Notes: generated by a model from the sequence alone, not told the origin. Numbered from the stretch's first letter, positions 36,217-45,403 are shown. The stretch: 60,509 nucleotides of DNA from Nitrospiria bacterium (GCA_035498035.1 DATKAN010000017.1:1-60509), one strand, 5' to 3'. Translations and numbers: made by a program.

Positions 36217-37842
36217 TTACCCTCGCTTTCTCACGGGAAGGCGGACGATAAACCGGCTTCCCTCCGTCAATCGACTTTCCACGCTAATCGTCCCTCCGTG
36301 GCGCTGAACGATGTCCCGACAGATCGATAAACCAAGACCGCTTCCCTGCCCGGGATCTTTGGAAGTGAAAAAAGGTTCGAAGATCTTCTGAATCTGATCC
36401 GGCGGGATTCCCCGGCCGTTGTCCTGGACCGTCACCTCGACCCAATCGGTTTTCGCGGCCTCCTCCCGTGCGGGAAAGGAAGCGTCAATCGGTAGCGTGG
36501 TCCGCTTTGTTCGAATTCGCAGGGTTCCGCCGCCGGATAATTCGTCGATGGCGTTGTCGATCAAGTTCAGGAAAACCCCCTGCATCTGGCTGTGACTGGC
36601 CAGGAGCTTGGGCAGATTGGGGTCCAATTCCTTGACCACCGTGATTTGCTTGGCGATCGTTTCGGGTGAAAACAGGACGCAAAGATCATCCAGGATCACG
36701 TTCAGCTCGATCCAATCGAAGTCCGTTTCCGGATACCGCGTCGTGTTCAGCAACTGACGGATGCTGTTGATCAGCCGTTCGAGCTGAGACTGCATGATGG
36801 ACAGGCGGCGCCGAGCATCTTCGGACAGACCGCTCTCCACCAGAAGAAGCTGGAGATGGCCGAACACCGAGTGGAGCGGGGTTCCCAATTCATGGGCCAC
36901 CGTTGCGGCCAACTGGCCGATGGCCGCGAGTTCGTTGGATTGCAACAGTTGTTTCTGCATCTGGTAAATCGACCGATTGGCGCGGGTCAACTCGTCGTTC
37001 CTCGTCTGAAGTTCTTCCGTGGCCGCGTCAATTTTGTTTTGTAGCTCCTCATTAAAGGTATGAATCCGGCCGAGGAGCGCCTGATTGGCCTCGGCGGTTT
37101 GCTTGATCGTCTGGATCATCGAATTAAAGCTTTGGGTCAGTCGGCCGAGTTCATCCTGCGTCTCGGAGAAAATCGAAACCGTCAAATCCCCCGCCTTGAC
37201 CCTGGCCATCGCCTTCAGGAGATTTTCGATCGGGCGATGGATCATCCGGGTCATGGAAACCGCAAAGAGGCCGCCAATCATCAGAACGGAGAGGAGGGTG
37301 ATGACGAAGGCATGGCTGCGCTCCTCATTTTGCAGCCGGTCATACTCCTTTCGGGACAGCTTCATCTGAATTAAACCGATCACCCGGCTTTTGAGATGGA
37401 ACGGCGAAATCACATTGACGTAGTTCACTTTTCCGATTCGTTCCGGTTTGTAAAGGATCTGATTCATATTTACTTTATCGATATCATCCTGAGACAGGGA
37501 CGCCGGGGGATGCGGGACACTCATTTTGGATGTGACCGGAAGAAGCATTCCCTCCGGAGAAAATGAATACAGATCGATGCGTTCGATATCCGAATGTATC
37601 GTTATCATGTCCATCAGGTCTTCGTTGATTTCATCGATATTGGTCAGGTTGCGATAAACGGTCGCCACGGCCGAATCGATCTCTTTGACAACATTCTCGG
37701 TTTCCTGTCGAAGGTTGGCCTCGGCGTTTTTTTCGATCATGCTCTGGGTGAAATAGTTTGAGGCGAATAAGATCGCGACCACGCTGGTGATCGTCAACAG
37801 GAGGAGCTTGGTTTTGATGCTGATATTTTTAAACACGGACAT
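36217..37842 (-). CDS. membrane sensor histidine kinase
   Basis: About 541 residues: a first transmembrane helix (LLLLTITSVVAILFASNYF), a periplasmic sensor of about 150 residues, and a second helix (AFVITLLSVLMIGGLFAVSM). HAMP (RPIENLLKAMARVKAGDLTV), a coiled coil and a HisKA domain with phosphorylated His in AATVAHELGTPLHSVF follow. The HATPase has VFLNLIDNAIDEL, NGRGIPPD and GSGLGLSICRDIV. It phosphorylates the adjacent NtrC-type regulator. The periplasmic signal is unknown. ATG 37842 is used; a TTG at 37851 is possible. Confidence 0.92.
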   Translation of the reverse strand: MSVFKNISIKTKLLLLTITSVVAILFASNYFTQSMIEKNAEANLRQETENVVKEIDSAVATVYRNLTNIDEINEDLMDMITIHSDIERIDLYSFSPEGMLLPVTSKMSVPHPPASLSQDDIDKVNMNQILYKPERIGKVNYVNVISPFHLKSRVIGLIQMKLSRKEYDRLQNEERSHAFVITLLSVLMIGGLFAVSMTRMIHRPIENLLKAMARVKAGDLTVSIFSETQDELGRLTQSFNSMIQTIKQTAEANQALLGRIHTFNEELQNKIDAATEELQTRNDELTRANRSIYQMQKQLLQSNELAAIGQLAATVAHELGTPLHSVFGHLQLLLVESGLSEDARRRLSIMQSQLERLINSIRQLLNTTRYPETDFDWIELNVILDDLCVLFSPETIAKQITVVKELDPNLPKLLASHSQMQGVFLNLIDNAIDELSGGGTLRIRTKRTTLPIDASFPAREEAAKTDWVEVTVQDNGRGIPPDQIQKIFEPFFTSKDPGQGSGLGLSICRDIVQRHGGTISVESRLTEGSRFIVRLPVRKRG

Positions 37843-38052
37843 CTTGATCAACCCGTATCATGCCTCGGATGCCAACATCGCGGACAGGGTGGGCGCGTAA
37901 AGCCTTCAGGCAGGCTAATACTTCATCAAGGGATGTCGGCCAAGCCTTGTCATTATATTCCATGCTCGGATGAGATGCAAGGGCTCCAAAAGTTAGGGCC
38001 GGGGTGGTAGAATGACGCATGGAGTAAGGATGATTCAGTTCGGAGACTCAAA

Positions 38053-39123
38053 ATGATCGAGATTGACGGAAGCCATGGGGAGGGCGGGGGCCAGATCCTC
38101 CGGACCAGCCTGGCCCTTTCGGCCTTGACCGGAACGCCGGTGAGGATACGCCGGATTCGATCGAGCCGGAAAGCCCCCGGGCTCAAACCCCAGCACCTGA
38201 TCAGCGCGAAAGCGGCCGCGCAGATCTGCCGCGGCAGCCTCGTCGGCGCGCGGGCGAATTCCACCGACCTCCGTTTCCTCCCCGGCGAGGTTCAGGCGGG
38301 GCGTCATGCCTTTGACGTGGGAACCGCCGGCTCCACAAGCCTGGTCCTCCAGACCCTCCTTCCTCCGCTGTCCTTTGCCGGAAGTCCCTCCCGAATCCTT
38401 GTGCACGGCGGGACTCACGTGGCCTGGAGCCCGCCGGCCGAATATCTGCGGGACGTTTTTCTGCACACCGTTTCGGCGATGGGCCTCCGGGCGCAGGTCA
38501 AAATTCGCCGATCGGGATTTTACCCCAGGGGCGGCGGAGAGATCGAAGCGATCGTGGAGCCGTCTCCGAGTTGTTTGAGGCCGCTCCGGATCGTGGAACG
38601 CGGCCGCTTGAAGTCCCTCCGGGTCATCTCAACGGTGGCCCGTCTCCCGTTATCGATCGCGGAGCGTCAGTTGAAACGGGCGACGCAACGGCTGGCCGAG
38701 CGGGGGTTGGCACCGCGGGGCGAGACCGGGACGGTCGAATCCCCGGGCCAAGGATCGTTTTGTTTCATTCGGGCCGATTTTGAAAACGTGAGGGCCGGCT
38801 TCTCGGCGCTGGGTGAACTCGGCAAGCGGGCGGAACGGGTGGCGGATGAAGCGGTGGAGGACTTCATCGGCTACTGGAACGGCCCCGGGGCTCTGGACCG
38901 TCATCTGGCGGATCAGGCCGCGCTCTACATGGCCCTGGCCGAAGGCGAATCGATGGTCACCGTCTCGGAAGTCACCGAACATCTCAAGACAAATCTCTGG
39001 GTGATTGAACGGTTCCTTCCGGTCACATTCGCTCTGGAGGAAAATCTTTCGGGCCGCGGGGGAACGCTCCGCGTAACCGGGACGGCCTTCCGCGGACGCC
39101 GGGCCGGCCACGAGGTATTTTGA
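38053..39123 (+). CDS. rtcA: RNA 3'-terminal phosphate cyclase
   Basis: A 356-residue enzyme converting RNA 3'-phosphate to a 2',3'-cyclic phosphate with ATP. Family blocks are intact: IDGSHGEGGGQILRTSLALS, RKAPGLKPQHLISAKAAAQI, FDVGTAGSTSLVLQTLLPPL, VHGGTHVAWSPPAEYL, YPRGGGEIE and the late SEVTEHLKTNLWVIERFLP, which carries the adenylated His. No RtcB or RtcR gene is adjacent. The sigma-54 regulator next door is not of the RtcR type because it has a receiver domain. It is convergent with the EamA transporter, with 6 nt between the ends. Confidence 0.95.
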   Translation: MIEIDGSHGEGGGQILRTSLALSALTGTPVRIRRIRSSRKAPGLKPQHLISAKAAAQICRGSLVGARANSTDLRFLPGEVQAGRHAFDVGTAGSTSLVLQTLLPPLSFAGSPSRILVHGGTHVAWSPPAEYLRDVFLHTVSAMGLRAQVKIRRSGFYPRGGGEIEAIVEPSPSCLRPLRIVERGRLKSLRVISTVARLPLSIAERQLKRATQRLAERGLAPRGETGTVESPGQGSFCFIRADFENVRAGFSALGELGKRAERVADEAVEDFIGYWNGPGALDRHLADQAALYMALAEGESMVTVSEVTEHLKTNLWVIERFLPVTFALEENLSGRGGTLRVTGTAFRGRRAGHEVF

Positions 39124-39129
39124 GTCGGA

Positions 39130-40050
39130 TTATTGTTTGACGGAGCGCGCGCGATCGGTCGTGATCACAACGACGGCGGCCACGATGATCGCGGCGGCCA
39201 GAAGGATTTGGGCCGAGAGCGTTTCGCCCCCGAGGACCCGGCCGAGGGTGACCGCCACGACCGGATTTACATAGGCGTAGGTCGAGGCGCGCGCGGGCGT
39301 GGTCGCGTTCAGCAGCCAGATATAGGCCGTGAACCCCACGAGCGAGCCGAAGACGATGAGGTAGGCCAACGAGAGGGCCGAGCGCGGGGAAACGGCGCCC
39401 AACTGCAACGCGGCGGCTTCGCCCGTCGCCAGCCCGGCCAGCAAGAGCAGCACGCCCCCCGTCAGCATCTCCATCGCCGTGGCCAGCAGCCGCGATTCCG
39501 GCAGCGGCGCACGCAGGGAGTAGAGCGATCCGGCCGCCCATGCCACGCCTCCTCCGATCAGCACGGCCGCCCCCGCCGGATCGATGCGATGGATGCCCGA
39601 CAGCTTTTCCGGTCCGACCAGCAGCGCCATCCCCGCAAGCCCCAATCCCAGCCCGGTCATAACCCAGGGACTCGGCCGGGCGCTGTTCCACCCAATCCAG
39701 TCCAAGAGGACCATCCAGATCGGCACGGTCGCGATCAACAACGACGCCAGCCCGGATGGGACCCGTTGCTCCGCCCAGACCACGGCCCCGTTGCCGACCG
39801 AGACGAGCAGGCCGCCGATCAGGGTCGTGGCGCCCCAGTGGATTCGGGCCGGCCGTTTTGCTCCGGCCAGACGTGACCAACCGTACAACACCGCGCCTGC
39901 GACCGCAAAACGAAAGCCCGCCATCAGGAAAGGCGGCAGCGTCTCGATCGCAAACCGAATCGCCAAAAACGTCGATCCCCAGATCAGGTAAACGGACGCA
40001 AATGCGGCGGCAACTTTGACCCGAAACGGCAGAGGCGTGGATGAACTCAA
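39130..40050 (-). CDS. EamA/DMT family transporter (YedA-like)
   Basis: A 306-residue protein with ten predicted transmembrane helices in two EamA repeats. The first has VYLIWGSTFLAIRFAIETLPPF and WAEQRVPSGLASLLIATVPI; the second has LIVFGSLVGFTAYIWLLN and YAYVNPVVAVTLGRVLGGE. These are the hallmark phrases of drug/metabolite exporters. The substrate cannot be deduced, although family members export amino acids or other metabolites. Confidence 0.9.
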   Translation of the reverse strand: MSSSTPLPFRVKVAAAFASVYLIWGSTFLAIRFAIETLPPFLMAGFRFAVAGAVLYGWSRLAGAKRPARIHWGATTLIGGLLVSVGNGAVVWAEQRVPSGLASLLIATVPIWMVLLDWIGWNSARPSPWVMTGLGLGLAGMALLVGPEKLSGIHRIDPAGAAVLIGGGVAWAAGSLYSLRAPLPESRLLATAMEMLTGGVLLLLAGLATGEAAALQLGAVSPRSALSLAYLIVFGSLVGFTAYIWLLNATTPARASTYAYVNPVVAVTLGRVLGGETLSAQILLAAAIIVAAVVVITTDRARSVKQ

Positions 40051-40156
40051 GAAACCGGATCTCCTTCAAGCGGATTATACATCAGAATCCGGCCCGGATT
40101 CACCTCAAGGATTGGGTTCAGGCAGCACAGACAGGCGTCGTTATCCAGCGAGCAGG

Positions 40157-40207
40157 GCGAGCGAGAGGGTGAGGACTTCGGCGAGCTCAGTCGAGCCGCT
40201 CGGCCGG
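40157..40207 (+). repeat. dispersed repeat, copy A
   Basis: It shares the left block GCGAGCGAGAGGG-GAGG and the middle block CTTCGRCGAGCYCRGTCGAG with copy B at 44400-44512, then ends near a CCGG half-stem. It lacks the right block seen in copies B and C. It lies upstream of the ACT-GlnE-like gene, outside any coding frame. Confidence 0.6.
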
Positions 40208-40331
40208 TGAAAGCGAGGATCGGGCTTGGCCCATCCGAGCGCGGGGTCTGGGGTCATCGGAGGACCAGTATTCTATTTTGCCGCACGGGCCCCCAGACAA
40301 GATAGGCCGCGACGCAAGCCCCTACAATCGA

Positions 40332-40361
40332 TTGAATCGGGAGATCGTCCTTCTGTATAGT
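40332..40361 (+). promoter_or_regulatory. promoter of the ACT-GlnE-like gene
   Basis: TTGAAT (40332-40337), an 18-bp spacer and TATAGT (40356-40361). The predicted transcript starts about 27 nt before ATG 40395, and GAAAGGA serves as ribosome site. Confidence 0.5.
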
Positions 40362-40394
40362 GTTAGGAAACACTCTTCCTGAAAGGACCCTCCG

Positions 40395-42683
40395 ATGGAG
40401 AACGGCCGGGATTTGAAAAAAACGATCGCGCTTCTCTCAAGGGACTCGGACCCTTCGGCCGTCCAGGACTTCGTCTCCGGAATGGATCGGGATTATTTTA
40501 CGGTTTTCACGCCGCGCGAGATCCGCACGCATCTTAAAATGTCCCTCGACCTGAACGCCGATCATCCGGTTCGACTTAAAATCACCCCGCGCGGAAAGGA
40601 CCGGTTCAACATCGCGATCGTGGCCTTCGATTATTTTTCGGAGTTTTCCATTCTGTGCGGCCTGCTCGCCTCCTTCGAACTCGAAATTCAAAAGGGCCAC
40701 AGCCATACCTTCCTGGATCGACGGCCCGGGCCGCAGCCGCCTTCTTTTCCACGGGGCCGCTGGCCCCGAAGGTTCGGCCGCCCGATCCCCGGTCGAAAAA
40801 AGATCGTCGACGTGTTCGACGTACGCGCGCGGCCGGGACAAGCGTTTACGGATGCCAAAAGGTTGGAATTTGAAAACGAGCTGGATCGGCTCATCCGTCT
40901 TTTGGGAGAGGGCCAATCGGAGGCGGTTCGGGAACACCTGAACCGCCGGCTGGTCGAGCGGATGGAGAAGCGGAAAAGCCCGTTTGCCGGGCTTCTTTAT
41001 CCGGTGGAGGTTCGATTCGACAACCGCAGCGATCCGCAATGGACCGTGATGGACGTCCATTCAAAGGACACTCCCGCCTTTCTCTACGCCCTCTCGAATG
41101 CCCTGGCCCTGAGGGACGTTTATATCCACAAGGTCCGGATTCAGAGCGTCCAGGCCGAGGCCCGCGACCGATTTTATATCTCGAACCGGCAGGGCCGCAA
41201 GATCGAGGGCGAGCGGGAGCAGAAGGCCCTGAGGATCGCCTTGGTCCTGATCAAGCAATTCACCCATTTTCTCCCCTGGGCCCCGGATCCGGCCAAGGCG
41301 ATCCGGTTTTTCGATCAACTCCTGGACAAAGTGATGGAGAAAAAAACGGCCGCCCCTTTCATCGAGCTGTTCAAAGAAAAGCAAGGGCTGGATCTCCTGG
41401 CCCATCTGCTGGGGGCCAGCGACTTTCTCTGGGAGGACTTCCTTCGGATGCAATTTGAGAACCTGATGCCCGTGTTGGAGGGCATCAAAAAACGGCCACG
41501 GCGGCCGGGAAAGCCGGCCCTCTCCCGGGACCTCGCGGCCCGACTCGCACGGGGCGCGACCCCGGATGAAAAGAAACGGATTCTGAATGAATTCAAGGAC
41601 CGCGAAATGTTTTCGATCGACATGAGCCATTTGATCGACCCCATGGCGACCCTGACCGATTTTTCATCCGCGCTTACGGATCTGGCCGAGGCGGTCGTGG
41701 ATCATGCCGCCCGTATCGGCCGCGAAGTTTTGCGCTCGAAACACGGCCGCCCGCGGCTGGAGAGCGGCGCGGTCTGCCCCTTCGCCGTCTGCGGCCTCGG
41801 GAAATTCGGCGGGCGGGAAATGGGATATGCCTCCGACATCGAGCTCCTGTTCGTCTACGGCGGGCCGGGGAGGACCGACGGTCCGGAATCGGTCGAGAAC
41901 AGCCTGTACTTTGAGCGACTGTGCCAGGAGATCCTCCGGCTCATCGAGGCCCGGCAGGAAGGGATCTTCCACATCGACCTCCGGCTCCGGCCGGACGGGA
42001 CCAAGGGTCCGCTGGCCGTCTCCCTGGACCGTTTTCGATCCTACTATCAGGCCGCCGGCGAGGCCGCGCCGTTTGAGCGACAGGCCCTGACCAAGCTCCG
42101 CTTCGTCGCCGGGGATCCTTCACTGGGTCGCGCCATCGAGGACCACCGCGACCGGTTCGTCTTCGGCGTCGAACCCTGGGACCGGGACTCGGCCCTCCAT
42201 CTCCGGCAGCGCCAGGTCCAGGAGCGGGTCCGGCCGGGGGGCGTGAACGTCAAATACAGCCCGGGGGGGATCATCGACATCGAATACGCCGCGCAGTATC
42301 TTCAAATCCAGCACGGCCATCGCCATCCGGAGTTGCGGACGCCCAATACGCTGGAGGCGCTGGACCGGCTCGGCCGCCTCCGGCTTCTCTCCAAGAAAGA
42401 CGTCGGCCTTCTCCGCGACGCCTATCTCTTTCTGAGAAATCTGATCGACGGACTTCGGATGGTCCGGGGCAACGCCGAGGACCTGATCCTGCCGGAGGAG
42501 TCCTCGGACGAATTCAAATTCCTCGCGCGGCGCCTGGGCTATCACGAGGCGGACTGGAAGAAGGGGGCGAGGAGGCTGGCCGACGACGTTCACCGCCACA
42601 TGAAGAACGTCCACGCGTTCTTCTCCCGACGGTTTTCCTTCCCCCCGACGGAATGGCCCCCCGGTCGGACGAAGCCCTCCTAA
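40395..42683 (+). CDS. ACT-domain protein with a single GlnE-type nucleotidyltransferase module
   Basis: A 762-residue protein. Residues about 30-190 resemble a degenerate ACT-like unit (LKITPRGKDRFNIAIVAFDY). About 203-290 form an ACT domain (WTVMDVHSKDTPAFLYALSN, LRDVYIHKVRI) like the C-terminus of GlnD. From about 420 there is one GlnE-type module: VCGLGKFGGREMGYASDIEL (about 466-484), FHIDLRLRPDGTKGPLAVSL, YYQAAGEAAPFERQALTKLR and IIDIEYAAQYLQI. GlnE adenylylates or de-adenylylates glutamine synthetase; normal enzymes have two such modules in one chain. The metal-binding pair reads S-D-I-E where family members have D-x-D. It faces the gene for another single module, and their 3' ends overlap by 4 bp. 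Confidence 0.8.
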   Translation: MENGRDLKKTIALLSRDSDPSAVQDFVSGMDRDYFTVFTPREIRTHLKMSLDLNADHPVRLKITPRGKDRFNIAIVAFDYFSEFSILCGLLASFELEIQKGHSHTFLDRRPGPQPPSFPRGRWPRRFGRPIPGRKKIVDVFDVRARPGQAFTDAKRLEFENELDRLIRLLGEGQSEAVREHLNRRLVERMEKRKSPFAGLLYPVEVRFDNRSDPQWTVMDVHSKDTPAFLYALSNALALRDVYIHKVRIQSVQAEARDRFYISNRQGRKIEGEREQKALRIALVLIKQFTHFLPWAPDPAKAIRFFDQLLDKVMEKKTAAPFIELFKEKQGLDLLAHLLGASDFLWEDFLRMQFENLMPVLEGIKKRPRRPGKPALSRDLAARLARGATPDEKKRILNEFKDREMFSIDMSHLIDPMATLTDFSSALTDLAEAVVDHAARIGREVLRSKHGRPRLESGAVCPFAVCGLGKFGGREMGYASDIELLFVYGGPGRTDGPESVENSLYFERLCQEILRLIEARQEGIFHIDLRLRPDGTKGPLAVSLDRFRSYYQAAGEAAPFERQALTKLRFVAGDPSLGRAIEDHRDRFVFGVEPWDRDSALHLRQRQVQERVRPGGVNVKYSPGGIIDIEYAAQYLQIQHGHRHPELRTPNTLEALDRLGRLRLLSKKDVGLLRDAYLFLRNLIDGLRMVRGNAEDLILPEESSDEFKFLARRLGYHEADWKKGARRLADDVHRHMKNVHAFFSRRFSFPPTEWPPGRTKPS

Positions 42684-44284
42684 GCGGGATCGGACGGCCC
42701 GCCGTCCCCGAAGCGATCCTGGAAGATCCGGTGCACCCGGCCCGTGTGGGCGTCATAGTCTTTTGAGAAACGGTCGACGGCGCTGTCGGGACCGCCGTCG
42801 CGATAACCCAAGCGGACGGCGCAGGCCCGGACCTCTCCGGCTTCCTCGGGGATGGCGTGGGTCTGAACATCCGAGACCATCTGGAGCTTGTTTTCGACAT
42901 CGCGCAGGAACCGGTAGGCGGCCGAAAGATCGCGATGCTCCGGCCCCGAGAGGAGGCCGTGTTCGAGCAGGCGCCGGAGGGCCTTCCGCGTGTTCCGTTC
43001 CCGGATTCCCGGGACCTTCCTTCCGAACGACGCCTGAAGCGATTGAACGATGAACTCGATCTCCCGGATCCCGCCGAATCCCAATTTGACATTCCGGCGG
43101 CTCTGTCCGCGGGCGGACAGTTTTTGATCGATGCGCTCCTTGATCCGTTTAACTTCGTCCTTCGCCTTGCGGTCAAACGGCCGGTCGTGGATAAAGGGTT
43201 TCACCTGTTTCAAAAATTTCATTCCGAGCAAACGGTCGCCCGCGACGGGCCAGACCTTGGTCAGGGCCAATCGCTCCCAGGTCTCTCCGCGGGAGGTGTA
43301 ATAACGCCGGAAGGCCTCCAAGGAATGGGCGAGGCTTCCCATTTTTCCCTCCGGGCGAAGCCGCAGGTCGACCCGGTAGACGTAACCCTCCGGCGTGACA
43401 TCGCTCAGCGCGGCCGTGATTTTTTGGGAGAGCCGCTTGAAATAGTCTTCCTTCGACATCGTCCCGGGCCGGCCCGAAGCGCCGTTTCGATATATCCCGC
43501 CCCGATCCGACGCGTAGAGATACATCAGGTCCACGTCCGAGCTGAAATTGAGCTCCCCGCCGCCGAGTTTGCCCATGGCTAATACGGTGAAACCCGTCCG
43601 GACCCTCCGGCCGGAGGGATCCTTGTGGAACGGCGTCCCCTGCTCGCGTCGCATCTGCCGCGCGGAGATTTCGTACGCCTTCTGGATCAGGACCTCGGCC
43701 AGGATCGAGAGGGCCGCCCCCGTTTCCTCGACGGTGGCCTTCTTCAAAAGATCCCGAACGCCGATGCGGAGAATTTCCCTTCGCTTGAAAATCCGGAGGA
43801 CGTCGAGCTGCTTCGGCACGGTCTTGAAATTCCTGAGGGCGTCGGAGAGGTCCCGCATCAGGTCCTTCTTTTTCCGCTCCCGATCCAGGAGCCGCGGATC
43901 CGAAATCCAATAGAGATATTCCGGATCACGGATCAGGATTTCGGCCATGAACGGGCTGCCGCCGAACGTGGTGGCCAGGAGCTCCAGGACCCGGGGGGTC
44001 TCTTTAAGATAGGAGAGCAGATGGATCCTGTTGATCGTCGTCCTGGTGAATCGTTCGAAAAGATTGAGGGCCTGATCGGGATCGGCAGAGCGGGACAGAC
44101 AACCCAGGAGCTCTTCGATGATCTCGGCCAGGAGTTGACGGGCACGAGGATCCTCCGCCATGGCCTGCAGGTTGGCATCGGCCTTCGAGACCTCTCTAAG
44201 CCCATACGGGCTCAGGAGCGAAGCGACCTGACCGGCGTCCAGCCGAGTGGCCAACACGAGATCTTTCGGATTCAACACCTTCAT
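42680..44284 (-). CDS. single-module GlnE-like protein (N-terminal adenylyl-removase type)
   Basis: About 534 residues, roughly half of a normal GlnE. It follows the layout of the N-terminal half: TFGGSPFMAEILIRDPEYLY, VLRIFKRREILRIGVRDL, then TVLAMGKLGGGELNFSSDVD (about 234-253) with an intact D-V-D metal pair, YRVDLRLRPEGKMGSLAHSL, RRYYTSRGETWERLALTKVW and GGIREIEFIVQSLQ. The helical end has HAIPEE. In two-module GlnE this half removes AMP from glutamine synthetase. ATG 44284 is chosen because upstream codons to 44614 read through repeat and promoter DNA. It is convergent with the ACT-GlnE-like gene, which carries the other module type. Confidence 0.82.
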   Translation of the reverse strand: MKVLNPKDLVLATRLDAGQVASLLSPYGLREVSKADANLQAMAEDPRARQLLAEIIEELLGCLSRSADPDQALNLFERFTRTTINRIHLLSYLKETPRVLELLATTFGGSPFMAEILIRDPEYLYWISDPRLLDRERKKKDLMRDLSDALRNFKTVPKQLDVLRIFKRREILRIGVRDLLKKATVEETGAALSILAEVLIQKAYEISARQMRREQGTPFHKDPSGRRVRTGFTVLAMGKLGGGELNFSSDVDLMYLYASDRGGIYRNGASGRPGTMSKEDYFKRLSQKITAALSDVTPEGYVYRVDLRLRPEGKMGSLAHSLEAFRRYYTSRGETWERLALTKVWPVAGDRLLGMKFLKQVKPFIHDRPFDRKAKDEVKRIKERIDQKLSARGQSRRNVKLGFGGIREIEFIVQSLQASFGRKVPGIRERNTRKALRRLLEHGLLSGPEHRDLSAAYRFLRDVENKLQMVSDVQTHAIPEEAGEVRACAVRLGYRDGGPDSAVDRFSKDYDAHTGRVHRIFQDRFGDGGPSDPA

Positions 44285-44312
44285 TTTAATCTCGGGCACC
44301 CCCCGGGGTCCT

Positions 44313-44318
44313 ATTATA
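44313..44318 (-). promoter_or_regulatory. -10 element for the GlnE-like gene
   Basis: A perfect TATAAT on the reverse strand, about 30 nt before ATG 44284. The -35 position is not consensus, so an activator may be needed. Confidence 0.4.
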
Positions 44319-44399
44319 CCGGTTATTGCGTTTCGGAGGAAGGCGTAACGCGAAGTCTTCGGGTTTGCATCATCAACGAGGATTTTCCAAGCGGGCGGG

Positions 44400-44512
44400 G
44401 CGAACGAGAGGGGGAGGACTTCGACGAGCCCGGTCGAGTTGCTCCCTCCGGTTGAGCCGGCCTGCACTCCGCGGTTCGCAGCCGAAGTGCGGAGGGGGCG
44501 AGGCGAGCCCCT
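44400..44512 (+). repeat. dispersed repeat, copy B (longest)
   Basis: It contains all three blocks: left GCGAACGAGAGGGGGAGG, middle CTTCGACGAGCCCGGTCGAG, and right GGGGGCGAGGCGAGCCCCT. Between the middle and right blocks are stem-loops (CCGG-TTGAG-CCGG and CTCCGC...GCGGAG). Copies A and C each keep two parts of this structure. Confidence 0.65.
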
Positions 44513-44529
44513 CCTCATCAGCATCTCGC

Positions 44530-44559
44530 TTGATTCTCGGATAACGTATTGGGTACAAT
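44530..44559 (+). promoter_or_regulatory. promoter of the barrel-Slp genes
   Basis: TTGATT (44530-44535), an 18-bp spacer, TACAAT (44554-44559). The predicted start is about 27 nt before the barrel ATG. Confidence 0.55.
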
Positions 44560-44592
44560 TAATAGCAAGGACACCCTCCTGCGGGTCATGCC

Positions 44593-45390
44593 ATGAAATT
44601 AAGCTTCGGCACATTGGCGGTTTTCGTTATTCTCCTCGCTTGGACTCCCCGGGCCCGCGCGGCCATGTCGGACGACCGAACGGTTGAACCCTATTTCCAG
44701 ATGAACGTGGGGGTCTACTCTCGGGATATCGTGGAGAAAAGCTCCGCGCTTACGAGCTTCAAAGTCAACGGGACCGCCGATTCCACACGAGTGATCGCCA
44801 AGGCCGGAGTCAACATCGGAGATATTGTGAATCTTTATCTTCAGGGGGGGGGCGCCGATCTGACCATCGATGATTTTGACGATTACGACGCCTCCATGAA
44901 CGGGGCTTACGGCGGGGGGATGCGCATCAACCTTTACCGGGAACCGTATCGGGATGGGCTGAAACTGTTTGTCGAGGGTAACTACCTGCACAATTCCACG
45001 AACGACAAGACGCAGATTGCGCGGGAATGTACCGGGCTTCCGAATTGTCCGGCTCCTTCGAATAATTTCTTTCCGACCATCGCGGACGAGACGATTCAAT
45101 GGAATGAATACACCTTCTTGATGGGGGGGAGCGTCCGGTATTTCGACTTCGGTCCTTACGGGGGCATCCGCTTGTCGAAGGTGGACGGGAAGGACCGGGT
45201 CCGTTCCGGGCCCGACGCCAATTTCACAACCAATTTCACGGCCACGGCTGACGTGAAGGAGCGGGATAATTTCGGGGTCTTCTTCGGAACGGACGTCTTC
45301 CTGGACCGTGCGGGAAAAACGGCCTTGAATTTCGAGGCCTCCCTGTTCGATGTCTACTCCTTTCAGGCCGGCATTCGAACCACGTTTTAA
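44593..45390 (+). CDS. outer-membrane beta-barrel protein
   Basis: A 265-residue protein with a signal peptide (LAVFVILLAWTPRARA) and a barrel pattern: VEPYFQMNVGVYSRDIVEKS, VNIGDIVNLYLQGGGADLTI, AYGGGMRINLYR, FDFGPYGGIRLSKVDG, FGVFFGTDVF, ending in FQAGIRTTF. The terminal Phe is the usual BAM signal. It is 13 nt from the Slp-family lipoprotein gene, so both are likely one transcript. No closer family recognised. Confidence 0.78.
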   Translation: MKLSFGTLAVFVILLAWTPRARAAMSDDRTVEPYFQMNVGVYSRDIVEKSSALTSFKVNGTADSTRVIAKAGVNIGDIVNLYLQGGGADLTIDDFDDYDASMNGAYGGGMRINLYREPYRDGLKLFVEGNYLHNSTNDKTQIARECTGLPNCPAPSNNFFPTIADETIQWNEYTFLMGGSVRYFDFGPYGGIRLSKVDGKDRVRSGPDANFTTNFTATADVKERDNFGVFFGTDVFLDRAGKTALNFEASLFDVYSFQAGIRTTF

Positions 45391-45403
45391 GGAAAATAAC
45401 TCT

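Larger units (their letters stand above)
40051..40394. other. 344-bp intergenic region with dispersed repeat and promoter
   Basis: It lies between the divergent EamA and ACT-GlnE-like genes. It contains repeat copy A (40157-40207), a small AATCC/GGATT dyad around 40085, and a sigma-70-like promoter at 40332-40361. No further gene seen. Confidence 0.5.
44285..44592. other. 308-bp divergent intergenic region
   Basis: It lies between the GlnE-like gene (reverse) and the barrel gene (forward). It holds a reverse-strand TATAAT (44313-44318), repeat copy B (44400-44512) and a forward promoter (44530-44559). Confidence 0.5.

Noticed and set aside
44285-44614. Longer N-terminus for the reverse GlnE-like protein
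   Set aside because: The extra codons pass through repeat copy B and both promoters, and are not GlnE-like.
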